64,000 nt of DNA from Paenibacillus polymyxa M1 (GCF_000237325.1 NC_017542.1:1495501-1559500); one strand, 5' to 3'; positions 35,864-45,257 are shown, counted from the first letter of the stretch. The notes: generated by a model not told the origin, from the letters alone. Numbers and translations are program-made.

Positions 35864-37765
35864 ATGGATCGAAATCAATTATCCAAAGAGATACTTACAT
35901 TGGTTGGTGGAGAAGAAAATGTAGAGCAGGTCATTCACTGTATGACGCGCTTGCGTTTCAATCTTCATAATGATAAGAAAGCTCAAAAAGAGCAGTTGCA
36001 AAAAACGGATGGTGTCATGGGAGTCATGGAGAGTGGCGGCCAGTTTCAGGTGATTATCGGTAATGATGTAGCTAATGTATATAAATCGTTGGTGAGCAAC
36101 ATGTCCAAGGCACCGCAAAGTGAAACAGGCGCAAGCACTGCATCCAAGAAAAAACAAAACCCGATCAGCCAACTGTTCGACTTTATTGCGGGTATGTTTA
36201 CACCTATTTTGCCGGCGATCACCGGTGCAGGTATGATCAAAGGGATCATTGCCCTATTGGTAGCTATGCACTGGATGTCTGACAAGAGTCAAACCTATAC
36301 GATTTTAGCGGCAATAGGTGATGGTGCGTTCTACTTCCTGCCTATTATTCTGGCTGTCAGTGCTGCTAGAAAACTCGGCAGTAATATGTTTATTGGTGCG
36401 GCGATTGGTGCTTCTATTTTACATCCAGACATTACAGCATTACTGGCTTCGAATGTGAAAGTTAGCTTTATTGGCCTTCCGGTGACAGCGGCCACGTATT
36501 CTTCGACCGTTATTCCAATTGTTATCGCGATCTGGCTGGCGTCCTATGTTGAAAAATTCATTGATAAGTATACTCATGCATCATTGAAGTTGCTTGTTGT
36601 CCCAACACTGACTTTATTGATTATTGTACCTTTGACTTTGGTTGCTGTAGGGCCGCTCGGCTCTATTATTGGTAACGGCCTGTCTGGTGGTATCTCTTGG
36701 TTGTTTGAAAATACAGGTGCACTTGCAGGTCTGCTGCTCGGCGGTACCTTCTCCCTGATCATTATGACTGGTATGCACTACGCGTTGGTTCCGATTATGA
36801 TCGGATCGATTGCAACGCTGGGTTATGACTACATGATTCCAATTATGGGAGCAGCTAACTTGGCTCAGGCTGGTGCTACACTCGGCGTATTCTTGAAATC
36901 CAAAAATGCCAAAGTCAAAACAGTGGCCTTCTCCACGAGCTTGACAGCTATTATGGGTGTAACCGAGCCTGCAATGTATGGGGTTAATATGCGGTTTAAA
37001 AAACCGTTTACGGCAGCGTTGATCGGCGGAGCTGTCGGCGGGGGCTTCATGAGTTTGTTTGGCACAAAAGCGTACGTCGTTGGGGGACTCGTTGGTTTAC
37101 CTGGTCTGGCTATGTTTATTGGACCGACTTTCTTGTATGCAATTCTTGGTCTCATTATTGCATTTGTGGTTGCTACGATTGTTACCTATGTGATCGGTTT
37201 TACAGATGAAAAGAACGAAGAGGCACCACAAGTAGCAAATGCTACCGGTGGCATTTCTACTAAGGGAGTAGCACAATCTGCGGTGAGCTCACTTCCGAAA
37301 GGTGAGACAATCCCGGTTTTCAGCCCAATTATGGGTGAAGTTAAACCGCTCAGTGAAGTTAATGATCCTGCATTTTCTCAAGAAATTATGGGTAGAGGAT
37401 GGGCTATTGAACCCTCCGAAGGTCGGGTTGTTTCCCCAGTTGACGGCACAGTGTTCTCTATTTCCAAAAGCGGACATGCTGTAGGCTTGGTGAGTGATTC
37501 AGGACTTGAAATGCTCATTCACGTAGGGATGGACACTGTTAAACTAAAAGGACTTCATTTTACGCCTCATCTTAAAGCAGGAGATCGCGTGAAGGTAGGC
37601 GATCTTATACTGGAGTTTGACCTGGTGGAAATCCGCAAGGCTGGTTACGAAACGATTACGCCTGTTATTGTTACGAATGTAGACCAGTTTAGCGAGTTGG
37701 AGCCCGCTGGAAATCAGCATAAAGTGGTTAAGGAACAAGAACTGCTATACACAGTGATCGTCTAA
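35864..37765 (+). CDS. bglP: PTS beta-glucoside-type transporter EIIBCA
   Basis: 633 residues, full length. EIIB at about 1-85 with phospho-cysteine C26 in HCMTRLRF; EIIC at about 105-455 with MHYALVP and GVTEPAMYGVN; EIIA at about 480-630 with SGHAVGL and the phosphohistidine in LIHVGMDTVKLKG. It imports and phosphorylates an aryl-beta-glucoside or similar sugar. AGAGGA lies 8 bases before ATG 35864. Expression depends on LicT acting on the RAT at 35721. No 6-phospho-beta-glucosidase gene follows, which is unusual for this operon type. Confidence 0.92.
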   Translation: MDRNQLSKEILTLVGGEENVEQVIHCMTRLRFNLHNDKKAQKEQLQKTDGVMGVMESGGQFQVIIGNDVANVYKSLVSNMSKAPQSETGASTASKKKQNPISQLFDFIAGMFTPILPAITGAGMIKGIIALLVAMHWMSDKSQTYTILAAIGDGAFYFLPIILAVSAARKLGSNMFIGAAIGASILHPDITALLASNVKVSFIGLPVTAATYSSTVIPIVIAIWLASYVEKFIDKYTHASLKLLVVPTLTLLIIVPLTLVAVGPLGSIIGNGLSGGISWLFENTGALAGLLLGGTFSLIIMTGMHYALVPIMIGSIATLGYDYMIPIMGAANLAQAGATLGVFLKSKNAKVKTVAFSTSLTAIMGVTEPAMYGVNMRFKKPFTAALIGGAVGGGFMSLFGTKAYVVGGLVGLPGLAMFIGPTFLYAILGLIIAFVVATIVTYVIGFTDEKNEEAPQVANATGGISTKGVAQSAVSSLPKGETIPVFSPIMGEVKPLSEVNDPAFSQEIMGRGWAIEPSEGRVVSPVDGTVFSISKSGHAVGLVSDSGLEMLIHVGMDTVKLKGLHFTPHLKAGDRVKVGDLILEFDLVEIRKAGYETITPVIVTNVDQFSELEPAGNQHKVVKEQELLYTVIV

Positions 37766-37818
37766 CCGTTGAAAAAATCTATGCATAAGCTGAATACAAA
37801 TCGTTGTGTTCAGAATAA

Positions 37819-37857
37819 CAAACAGCAAGCCTTCATTTTAAGAAGGCTTGCTGTTTG
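37819..37857 (+). terminator. Strong hairpin after the EIIBCA gene
   Basis: Sixteen-base perfect stem (37819-37834 with 37842-37857) and 7-base loop. The T-tract is poor (GGCGTTT), so it may act as a stabiliser as much as a terminator. Confidence 0.65.
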
Positions 37858-38009
37858 GCGTTTACATAAAGTCTAAAGCTGAAGCATCTTTATTATTTTT
37901 ATTTCAATAAAACCTACAAAAATAGTTGGCTTTGTGATATAGTAATCTTCGGATTGAAGGGTCGCTTTTTTATAAAACATCTTACGTTTAAGTTTGGAGG
38001 AAATGATAT

Positions 38010-39407
38010 ATGGATACCTTCTTTATTATTTTGAATGTCATCGTGCTGCTTGCACTGCTCGGCGTATTGGTCTGGATGCAGAAAAAGCGCATCTCTTTTA
38101 CAAAAAGAGTATTTACCGGACTCGGCTTCGGACTGATCTACGGGGCTATTCTTCAGTACGCTTATGGGGCCGGCTCAGAGGTCATTACCAAATCGGTCGA
38201 TTGGTTCAACCTTGCAGGTAATGGTTATGTCCGTTTGCTGCAAATGGTTGTTATTCCACTGATCATGGTGTCGATTATTTCGGCTATTATGAATCTAAAG
38301 GGAAGACAGAACCTTGGCAAAATAAGCGTGTCCATTATTGCAGTACTACTGATTACAACGGCGATTGCTGCTTCTGTAAGTATTGTAACCAGCCTGTCTT
38401 TTGATCTAAAAGCAATCGAGATTCAAAGTGGTGAAAAGGAGCAAGCGCAAGGCCTGAAGATGGAAGAACGACTGGGAACAGTCCAGGATATGACTATTCC
38501 GCAGCAGGTGCTGGAATTTATTCCTTCGAATCCTTTTGAAGATATGACAGGGGCACGCCGTACATCGACGTTGGCGGTGGTTATTTTCTCAGCCTTTATC
38601 GGGGTGGCAGTACTCGGATTGGATCGTAAAAAACCAGAGCAGGCGCAAACCTTCCGCAAAGTGATCGACGCAGTGTACGCTGTAGTGATGCGGATTGTAA
38701 CGCTGGTGCTAAGATTGACGCCTTACGGTATTTTAGCACTGATCACGAAAGTTGTAGCTACGACAAATCCGGATGAAATCTTGAAGCTGATCAAGTTTGT
38801 ACTCGCTTCTTATGTGGCTTTATTAGTCATGTTTGTTATTCATCTTATTTTGCTGGCCTTGTTCGGCTATAATCCAGTGACATATGTGAAAAAGGTATTG
38901 CCTACACTGGTTTTTGCTTTTACGTCTCGTTCCAGTGCAGCGACTATTCCATTAAATGTTGAAACACAAACGAAAAAGCTTGGTGTTTCCGACGGCATCG
39001 CGAATCTGTCCGCGACCCTGGGAGCAACCATTGGGCAAAACGGCTGTGCGGGTATTTATCCGGCCATGCTGGCGGTCATGATTGCTCCAACGGTGGGCAT
39101 AGATCCTACAAGCTGGGATTTTATCCTCACGCTTATTCTGGTTGTTACGGTCAGCTCGTTTGGTGTGGCAGGTGTAGGCGGGGGTGCTACTTTCGCTTCC
39201 CTGATCGTGCTTTCTACCCTGAACCTTCCCGTGGCCTTGGCAGGATTGCTCATTTCGGTTGAACCGTTGATTGATATGGGACGCACTGCGTTAAATGTTA
39301 ATGATTCTATTACCGCAGGTCTTATCTCAGGTAAAGTACTTAAGGAGAACGATCAAGACGTGTTCAACAACCATGGCACGGATCTGGATGTAGCGGCACA
39401 CTCTTAA
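38010..39407 (+). CDS. tcyP: L-cystine:cation symporter
   Basis: 465 residues, dicarboxylate/amino acid:cation symporter family, TcyP (YhcL) subgroup. Marks include LGFGLIYGAILQYAYG, GYVRLLQMVVIPLIMVSII, FTSRSSAATIPLN, GATIGQNGCAGIYPAMLAV and GVAGVGGGATFASLIVLS. It takes up cystine as a sulfur source. GGAGG at 37998-38002 is about 7 bases before ATG 38010. A TATAGT at 37938-37943 may be its -10 box; I could not confirm a CymR site. Confidence 0.9.
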   Translation: MDTFFIILNVIVLLALLGVLVWMQKKRISFTKRVFTGLGFGLIYGAILQYAYGAGSEVITKSVDWFNLAGNGYVRLLQMVVIPLIMVSIISAIMNLKGRQNLGKISVSIIAVLLITTAIAASVSIVTSLSFDLKAIEIQSGEKEQAQGLKMEERLGTVQDMTIPQQVLEFIPSNPFEDMTGARRTSTLAVVIFSAFIGVAVLGLDRKKPEQAQTFRKVIDAVYAVVMRIVTLVLRLTPYGILALITKVVATTNPDEILKLIKFVLASYVALLVMFVIHLILLALFGYNPVTYVKKVLPTLVFAFTSRSSAATIPLNVETQTKKLGVSDGIANLSATLGATIGQNGCAGIYPAMLAVMIAPTVGIDPTSWDFILTLILVVTVSSFGVAGVGGGATFASLIVLSTLNLPVALAGLLISVEPLIDMGRTALNVNDSITAGLISGKVLKENDQDVFNNHGTDLDVAAHS

Positions 39408-39481
39408 GTAAAAGATAGACGAATGGTGTACACTGCAGTCTCATATCGCATTTATAGCATAAGTATACGTGCAATGAGCAC

Positions 39482-39525
39482 CCCAATATAAAGAGCCGAC
39501 CTTAAGGTCGGCTCTTTATATTGGG
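39482..39525. terminator. 44-base perfect palindrome after tcyP
   Basis: A perfect inverted repeat centred between 39503 and 39504, with 22 bases per arm (starting CCCAATATAAAGAGCCGACC). RNA would form a long stem with a TTAA tip; CTTTATATT in the right arm gives a partial U-tract. Likely the tcyP terminator. Confidence 0.7.
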
Positions 39526-39610
39526 CTTATGACCGTGTAAATTATAGCTGTTCACAAATCCTAATCTATGATACATTAAAATAATGTTTTTCCGGCTTGT
39601 TCGGATGAAC

Positions 39611-39649
39611 CGCGGTTCGCAACCATCCCGCGCTATCAAAACTAGGAGG
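39611..39649 (+). ncRNA. preQ1-I riboswitch
   Basis: Stem CGCGG (39611-39615) / CCGCG (39628-39632) encloses a 12-base C-rich loop TTCGCAACCATC. The A-rich tail CTATCAAAACTAGG follows and runs into the AGGAGG ribosome site (39644-39649) of the next gene. Layout matches the minimal H-type pseudoknot aptamer, where tail pairing hides the ribosome site when preQ1 binds. The downstream YhhQ-type transporter supports it. Confidence 0.8.
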
Positions 39650-39654
39650 ATTTC

Positions 39655-40353
39655 ATGTTTAATCTGTTATGGGGGGCAGCATTTGTCCTCGTCAATTTTA
39701 TGTTCTTTTTGTTATGTTATCGGTTGTTTGGTAAAAAAGGGCTGTACGCCTGGATTGGCGTTGCTACTGTATTGGCCAACATTCAGGTAACCAAAACCAT
39801 TGATCTGCTCGGCATTACCACGACATTGGGAAATACAATGTATGTTTCTATGTATATGGCCAGCGATTTACTAAATGAAAAATATGGGCCTAAAGAGGCG
39901 CAAAAAGCTGTGTGGTTTGGCTTTTTCACTCTGATTATGACGACGATCACGATGCAGATGGTGCTGTTATTTGAGCCTACTGCAACGGATTTTGCCCAGA
40001 CACCGATGCAACAGCTCTTCGGATTGTTGCCAAGGCTTGCGCTTGCCAGCTTGACAGCCTATGCGGTCAGTCAATTGCTAGACGTGCGTCTATATGCCTG
40101 GATTCGCAAGTTTTTCCCGGAGCGTCATCAGCTCTGGATTCGCGGCAATGGCAGCACGATGATCAGCTCGTTTATAGACACCCTCATTTTCTGTAGTATT
40201 GCCTTTTACGGCTATGCGTGGGGGATATGGATCGAATTGCTGTTCACCACTTACATCTTAAAATTTGTACTGACTGCGGCGGGTACACCGATTTTGTACA
40301 TCGCACGCAATTTCTGTTTGATAGAAGAGGAGGGGCAAACCCTCAAGCCATGA
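39655..40353 (+). CDS. Queuosine precursor transporter, YhhQ/VUT family
   Basis: 232 residues with about six membrane segments. Family features: YAWIGVATVLANIQVTKTID, YVSMYMASDLLNEKYGPKEA, GNGSTMISSFIDTLIFCSIAF. VUT-family proteins import preQ0/preQ1 or queuine. AGGAGG (39644-39649) is 5 bases before ATG 39655 and lies within the preQ1-I aptamer tail, so translation should fall when preQ1 is abundant. Its last bases form part of the terminator. Confidence 0.9.
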   Translation: MFNLLWGAAFVLVNFMFFLLCYRLFGKKGLYAWIGVATVLANIQVTKTIDLLGITTTLGNTMYVSMYMASDLLNEKYGPKEAQKAVWFGFFTLIMTTITMQMVLLFEPTATDFAQTPMQQLFGLLPRLALASLTAYAVSQLLDVRLYAWIRKFFPERHQLWIRGNGSTMISSFIDTLIFCSIAFYGYAWGIWIELLFTTYILKFVLTAAGTPILYIARNFCLIEEEGQTLKP

Positions 40354-40380
40354 TTGGCTTGGGGTTGCCCCTCTTTTTTT
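40330..40380 (+). terminator. Terminator overlapping two gene ends
   Basis: GAGGGGCAA.CCC..AAGCC pairs with GGCTT.GGGTTGCCCCTC, then seven T. The left arm is inside the transporter coding sequence and the T-run touches the stop codon of the convergent peptidase gene. Confidence 0.9.
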
Positions 40381-41467
40381 ATCCCAGCACGGTCAGTTCC
40401 TTCGGAAATGAGGTCAGCACTTCAACACCCTCAGAGGTGACCAGAACGTCATCTTCAATCCGCACGCCCCCAAGACCTGGAACGTAGATGCCGGGTTCGA
40501 TCGTGAACACGAAGCCTTCATGAAGCAGATCGTTATTGCCTCCGTGTACAGATGGATATTCATGAACACTCATACCAAGACCATGTCCAACCCGATGGTT
40601 AAAAGCAGGGCCATATCCAGCGGCTTCAACAACGGCTCGAGCTGCCTGGTCTACGGATGCGCAGGAAACTCCCGGGCGAATGGCGGCAATTCCGGCTTCG
40701 TTTGAACGGAGAACCGTATTATATATCGTTTCCAGCTCAGTCGACAGCTTGCCAAAGGCAAAAGTGCGTGTAATATCCGAAGCATAACCGTCGCAATATA
40801 CGCCCATATCAAACATGAGTAGATCGCCGTGTTGCAGCTTACGGGTCCCCGGAACACCATGAGGCAAGGCCGTTTTGAGTCCAGACAACACTGTCGTGTC
40901 AAAGGATGGGCCATCTGCACCGAGTTTTTTCATTTGGTATTCAATTTCGGCTACCAGCTCGACTTCTGTCACCCCTTCGCGAACATGGGTTAGGCCGTGA
41001 CGAAGAGCATCTTCCACCAAACGAGCTGCATGTTTCAAACGTTGTACTTCCTCAGGAGTTTTTCTCACGCGCATTTCTTGAAGCACCGGACCCAGGTCCA
41101 CATATTGAGCAGCGCCAATGGCAGTATGTAGTTGTTCGTAACGGAGGACGGAGACGTGTTCCTTTTCTAGTGCGAATGCTTTCACTCCGGTACCTGTGCG
41201 TTGGCGTAACAGATCATATGGATTGTCCGTATCGGTGTGGGTGGATATACGCGTCACCGAAGAAGCAGCTTGAGCGGCTTCTGCATCCAGAGCTGGTACA
41301 ATCAGTTCTGGTTCTTGGTCACGAAGCAGCACGAGCCCTAGAAACCGCTCATGTGGATCACTGGCAAAGCCCGTCAGGTAGTAAATATGTTTGGGATCGG
41401 TCACAAGCAGGCCATCCCAAGCTTGTGACTTCAGTTCATCATACAATCTGGTAATTTTCTCATTCAT
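40379..41467 (-). CDS. M24 family metallopeptidase (Xaa-Pro aminopeptidase/dipeptidase)
   Basis: 362 residues. N-terminal creatinase-like domain (1-130; THIYYLTGFASDPHERFLG, in part) and C-terminal pita-bread catalytic domain. Metal ligands are in DMGVYCDGYASDITRTF (two Asp), HRVGHGLGMSVHEYPS (His), TIEPGIYVPG (Glu) and VRIEDDV (Glu). Cleaves peptides with proline at position 2. AAAGGAATGAG precedes ATG 41467. It lies 63 bases downstream of the MBL gene on the same strand and may be co-transcribed. Confidence 0.92.
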   Translation of the reverse strand: MNEKITRLYDELKSQAWDGLLVTDPKHIYYLTGFASDPHERFLGLVLLRDQEPELIVPALDAEAAQAASSVTRISTHTDTDNPYDLLRQRTGTGVKAFALEKEHVSVLRYEQLHTAIGAAQYVDLGPVLQEMRVRKTPEEVQRLKHAARLVEDALRHGLTHVREGVTEVELVAEIEYQMKKLGADGPSFDTTVLSGLKTALPHGVPGTRKLQHGDLLMFDMGVYCDGYASDITRTFAFGKLSTELETIYNTVLRSNEAGIAAIRPGVSCASVDQAARAVVEAAGYGPAFNHRVGHGLGMSVHEYPSVHGGNNDLLHEGFVFTIEPGIYVPGLGGVRIEDDVLVTSEGVEVLTSFPKELTVLG

Positions 41468-41530
41468 AGAGTCTCATTCCTTTCTGTCCATTTATTCATT
41501 ATAGCTCTTGTTACACCCTAATTTATATCT

Positions 41531-42268
41531 TTAAATGGTTTTCTCTCTTGACTGACTTAATGCTTGCAGACGTGCCTGTACGTTGTGATCGTAGTAACCA
41601 CCATGGTAGCAGAGTACCTTATCAACATCCAATACAGTCAGCTTATCAAGGCTCTTTAGAGCCAACGGCATATCCGGCGTAGCTGACTCAGCGGGACCGA
41701 CCAGCTCACCTTCGACTACACGCAGTTCATCTGCTGCCAACAGCAGCTTCTGTGCAGGCACATACAAGCTGATATGTCCTGGCGTGTGACCGGGTGTATG
41801 AATAATCTGTATGCCTCCACCATAAGGCAGATGTTCACCGTCCTCAAGAATATGAGCAAAGCGCAAATCTGGCAGGTGGCGAATCATATCCTCTGCTTGT
41901 TGCTTGAGTGCAGGCTCCATCAGATTGATGCGTTCCGGCGTCAGCTTTATAAATGGTCGTTCTCCTGTCATATATGGAATGTCATCCTTATGGGCCAGCA
42001 GGGCAGTGTTCGGTAGCAAGTCCAGCAGTGCTTGAACATTTCCGATATGGTCAATATCCTGATGCGTTATAATAATTCTTTTCAGACGGCTTATATCCTC
42101 ACCCACATCTGAAATAGCCTTGCGCAGAGGCTCCAATTGGCCGAGCATGCCCGAGTCTATCAATGTAAGTCCATCCTCGTCCTTGAGCAGTACAGGATGA
42201 ATGATCGAATTACCAAAAAAAGGTCCCATAGACACTTCCAAAATCAAAATTTGAGTTCCGATATTCAT
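41531..42268 (-). CDS. MBL-fold metallohydrolase
   Basis: 245 residues. Zinc-binding motif ITHQDIDHIGN, then IIHTPGHTPGHISLY, AADEL and the final CYHGGYYD. Resembles the YflN/GloB-like group of unknown substrate. The ribosome site before ATG 42268 is weak. The gene is 200 bases away from the divergent acetyltransferase gene. Confidence 0.85.
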   Translation of the reverse strand: MNIGTQILILEVSMGPFFGNSIIHPVLLKDEDGLTLIDSGMLGQLEPLRKAISDVGEDISRLKRIIITHQDIDHIGNVQALLDLLPNTALLAHKDDIPYMTGERPFIKLTPERINLMEPALKQQAEDMIRHLPDLRFAHILEDGEHLPYGGGIQIIHTPGHTPGHISLYVPAQKLLLAADELRVVEGELVGPAESATPDMPLALKSLDKLTVLDVDKVLCYHGGYYDHNVQARLQALSQSREKTI

Positions 42269-42469
42269 ATTAAGCTGCTTCAGATTCTTTTAACTCCGAA
42301 GCATACCTCCCGTCTCATGTCGTTAAATCGGTTAACGTAGTGTTGGCTTATCTTCAAGCTCTATTATAAGACCCTTTGGGACTAATCCGCAAAACAACTC
42401 GATATGGCTGTTCGGGCGCTTGTCCTGTACAATAAATAAATCACCACAATAGGGGGGGCAGCTACGATA

Positions 42470-42979
42470 ATGAATAACGACCAATCTTTTTCCATTGAAA
42501 TTGCATGCAGGGAGGATCTTCCCGATATTGTGGATATATATAATTCTACGATTGCAGGACGAATGGTCACAGCAGATCTGGAGCCGGTGACAGTAGAGAG
42601 CCGTATTCCATGGTTTGAGGCTCATGAGGAAAACCACCGCCCTTTGTGGGTACTAAGACAAAAGGGGACAATTGCTGGATGGGCCAGTCTTCAGTCCTTT
42701 TATGGCCGACCAGCTTATAACGGTACAGCAGAAATTAGCATTTATGTCCATGAGGATTCTCGTGGAACCGGCACTGGAAGCCGTCTGGTACAGCACTTGC
42801 TAAATGAATGTCCTAGACTAGGAATTACAACATTGTTAGGGTTTGTGTTTGGTCATAATGAACCGAGTATTGCGCTGCTGCGGAAGTTTGGCTTTGAGCA
42901 GTGGGGGTATTATCCACGTGTTGCCGTGCTGGACAGCATAGAGCGCGATCTGGCTATATTGGGTAAGCGAGTAGATTAA
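42470..42979 (+). CDS. GNAT acetyltransferase, phosphinothricin acetyltransferase-like
   Basis: 169 residues. Begins [20 protein letters not shown], then [23 protein letters not shown] and the acetyl-CoA loop [16 protein letters not shown], ending [14 protein letters not shown]. This pattern is that of the PAT/YwnH subgroup, which acetylates phosphinothricin, methionine sulfoximine or similar. A run of G (42451-42457) upstream may act as the ribosome site. Followed by a strong terminator. Confidence 0.85.
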   Translation: MNNDQSFSIEIACREDLPDIVDIYNSTIAGRMVTADLEPVTVESRIPWFEAHEENHRPLWVLRQKGTIAGWASLQSFYGRPAYNGTAEISIYVHEDSRGTGTGSRLVQHLLNECPRLGITTLLGFVFGHNEPSIALLRKFGFEQWGYYPRVAVLDSIERDLAILGKRVD

Positions 42980-42993
42980 TATTGAGTTACAGA

Positions 42994-43059
42994 AAAAGGC
43001 TGCCTCCAACATCGTCTCATACACTGTCAGTGTAGCGATTTTAGAGGCAGCCTTTTTTT
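42994..43059. terminator. Bidirectional terminator, GNAT / ThrE
   Basis: AAAAAGGCTGCCTC pairs with GAGGCAGCCTTTTT, with an inner ACACTGTCAGTGT element. T-runs on both strands. Confidence 0.88.
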
Positions 43060-43079
43060 ACTTTGTTATTTCTCCGTTT

Positions 43080-43514
43080 TTAACGCTGAGGTTTAAAACG
43101 TATGTTGTGAAAGATTTGGTTAAGCACCTCAGAGATTACCAAACCGACTGCTATCGCTCCTGCGATCATCAGTGTGCTCATGGCCAGCTCCAGTGCCTGA
43201 GGATAATGTTGTTGTACGAACTGGCGCATGGCATTATAAGCCATTCCTCCTGGCACCAGGGGAATCATGCCTGCCACGCTGAAAATAATCACAGGCATTT
43301 TGTACAGTCTAGCAAAACCTTGACTGACGATGCCGATGAGGATCGTGGCTAAAAGGCTGGCGCTCACAGGTCCCATGCTGTCCGTGGTTGAATAATAGAC
43401 AAGCCAGCCCAGCATACCGACAAAACCACATTGCAGCAGCGAGCGTCGGGGGGCATGGAACAGTATGCCGAAAGCAGCGGTGGCAATAAAGCTTGTGAAT
43501 AATTGTGCAAGCAT
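43080..43514 (-). CDS. Threonine/serine exporter, small subunit-like (DUF3815)
   Basis: 144 residues, four to five membrane segments. Family stretches: FGILFHAPRRSLLQCGFVGMLGW and IFSVAGMIPLVPGGMAYNAM. In many bacteria the ThrE transporter is split into a DUF1212 and a DUF3815 protein, as here. The start is ATG 43514 with GGAGGAG 9 bases upstream; longer frames lack a ribosome site. 20 bases downstream of the partner gene. Confidence 0.87.
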   Translation of the reverse strand: MLAQLFTSFIATAAFGILFHAPRRSLLQCGFVGMLGWLVYYSTTDSMGPVSASLLATILIGIVSQGFARLYKMPVIIFSVAGMIPLVPGGMAYNAMRQFVQQHYPQALELAMSTLMIAGAIAVGLVISEVLNQIFHNIRFKPQR

Positions 43515-43534
43515 AAGCTTGAATCTCCTCCAAA

Positions 43535-44290
43535 TTACATATAAGAAATGATAACTGCAACACCAGCTCCAATGGCAAAAGACGTCAAGCAAGCATCTGC
43601 ACCTTTGGAAAGCCCTGAGACAAGGTGCCCGGACATTAAATCTCGAAGGGCATTTGTAATTAGCAAGCCCGGCACCAATGGCATGACGGAGCCAATGATA
43701 ATTTTATCCATCATCTGCCCCCCGCCGACGATCACTAACAGAGCCGCCAGCAAGCCGATTAGAAAAGATGCAGAAAATTCTGAGAAAAACTTAACCTTAA
43801 CGAGCCTGTGAAAATATTGTAAGGCTGCAAATCCGATACCGCCGCACAACACAGCTCCGGGGAAATCTCTCCACACTCCACCAAACATGATCATAAAGCA
43901 ACCGCTGGCCAACGCTGCAGCGATCAGCTGTACACGATTGGAATAGCGGAGGGGACCACGTTCAATTTCCGAAAGCTCTTTTACGGCTGCGCTGGGTGAC
44001 AAAGTGCCTGCGCTGATTTTACGTGAAATGGAATTCACCTCGGTCACCTTGTGCAAATCTGTAGTCCGCTCTACGATCCGGATAAGCTTGGCAGGTTCCG
44101 AATCATTAATAGCAAAAAAAATTCCAGTGGGTGTTACATAGCTATGGGACTGGGATATGCCATAGGCCGAAGCAATGCGGGACATCGTGTCTTCAACACG
44201 ATAGGTCTCGGCTCCATTTTGCATCATCAGTTTGCCTGCTAGCAGACAAACCTCAATGATTTCAGGAGTAGGATAGGAATGATTATTCAT
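43535..44290 (-). CDS. Threonine/serine exporter, large subunit-like (DUF1212)
   Basis: 251 residues. A cytosolic N-terminal part (CLLAGKLMMQNGAETYRVEDTM, in part) followed by five hydrophobic segments with GSVMPLVPGLLITNALRDL. Partner of the next gene; together they equal one ThrE chain. Predicted to export threonine or serine, but substrate is by family only. AAAGAGAG lies before ATG 44290. Confidence 0.88.
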   Translation of the reverse strand: MNNHSYPTPEIIEVCLLAGKLMMQNGAETYRVEDTMSRIASAYGISQSHSYVTPTGIFFAINDSEPAKLIRIVERTTDLHKVTEVNSISRKISAGTLSPSAAVKELSEIERGPLRYSNRVQLIAAALASGCFMIMFGGVWRDFPGAVLCGGIGFAALQYFHRLVKVKFFSEFSASFLIGLLAALLVIVGGGQMMDKIIIGSVMPLVPGLLITNALRDLMSGHLVSGLSKGADACLTSFAIGAGVAVIISYM

Positions 44291-44351
44291 GCTCGCTCTC
44301 TTTCATGCGCCTCAGGTCGTTCGACCCTGTTGTTTTCATTTATTGTAGCAC

Positions 44352-44377
44352 AAAAAGCCGCCTTTTCAGAGGCGGTT
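44352..44377 (-). terminator. Terminator of the unknown gene at 44400
   Basis: On the minus strand CCGCCT pairs with AGGCGG around CTGAAA-type loop, followed by CTTTTTG. Confidence 0.75.
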
Positions 44378-44399
44378 AAATTGGGGGAATCTATGGAGT

Positions 44400-45257
44400 T
44401 TATCGAGATTCCATCGTATCCGGAATAACGGTATAGTAGGACTCTTCTAGGTATGTTGCGGCCTCAGACAAGCCCATCAACTTAAGCTGCCCTGTTACAA
44501 AAGCACGAAGGGCTGAATGGGTGAACAGATGCCGTGTCTGAGCATCTCGAATAAAGGCCAGTCTGGCTTCATGCGAACCGCTGCGGAATAACTCACGTAC
44601 AGCTTCACCTTGTTGTTCCCAGAGGAACGGCTCCGTTACGTTCAAGAAGTCGCTCTCAATAGAAGAGCTACGCTTCATAGAAGAAGATGTCTGAATACCC
44701 AAGCCATTCAGTGTAGGAGCAACTTCATTTTGCTTACGCTCTGTTCGCAAGCTGTCGATGTAGGCGGCCATATCTTGAATCGGCAGAATGCCAAAGCGCT
44801 CCCGAAAGCATTCGCGTACAAATGCGGTACGTTCATCCACAGCTTGCAGAGGACGCTGACCGGCATGTCCAGAATAGTCAGCTCCACTGGCATAGTATCG
44901 TTTTAATGAACTGTTTTCTGTATAAACAACGCTTAGAAAATCCTGCAAATGGCGGGCAACCACCCATACCCCCGTCCAATCGACGGGAGAAACGCATACA
45001 ATCGGAGCCTGTGAAAGGTCCTTTTCAAGGCCAAAATCGGTTAAAAAGCCATAATGTATCCCGTCCACTCCAGCGTGGGCAAAAGGAATAACATCAGGCG
45101 GTGTAGCCATATATCGCGGAGCGCGGCCCTGTTCCATAATCAAGCCCAAATCAAAACTCAGAGAATGCCGGTTCGCTTCAAGCTCCTGTTCAAACTCTAT
45201 AAGTGCCTCAATCAAAGGTGTGGCTGATCCGTAGGCTAGGTTAGAACCGGAATCCAT
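44400..45257 (-). CDS. Unknown protein, possibly SUKH-like
   Basis: 285 residues; I do not recognise it firmly. Residues 50-110 read ATPPDVIPFAHAGVDGIHYG, then FLTDFG, then PIVCVSPVDWTGVWVVARHL, DFLSVVY. This style (gap-separated P.FA..G.DG and a following PIV..P) recalls SMI1/KNR4 (SUKH) proteins, which include toxin immunity and peptidoglycan-related proteins. No toxin gene is adjacent. The middle (170-205) is polar and serine-rich, and the C-terminus is helical. No signal peptide. AAGGGAGGT lies 7 bases before ATG 45257. Confidence 0.7.
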   Translation of the reverse strand: MDSGSNLAYGSATPLIEALIEFEQELEANRHSLSFDLGLIMEQGRAPRYMATPPDVIPFAHAGVDGIHYGFLTDFGLEKDLSQAPIVCVSPVDWTGVWVVARHLQDFLSVVYTENSSLKRYYASGADYSGHAGQRPLQAVDERTAFVRECFRERFGILPIQDMAAYIDSLRTERKQNEVAPTLNGLGIQTSSSMKRSSSIESDFLNVTEPFLWEQQGEAVRELFRSGSHEARLAFIRDAQTRHLFTHSALRAFVTGQLKLMGLSEAATYLEESYYTVIPDTMESR

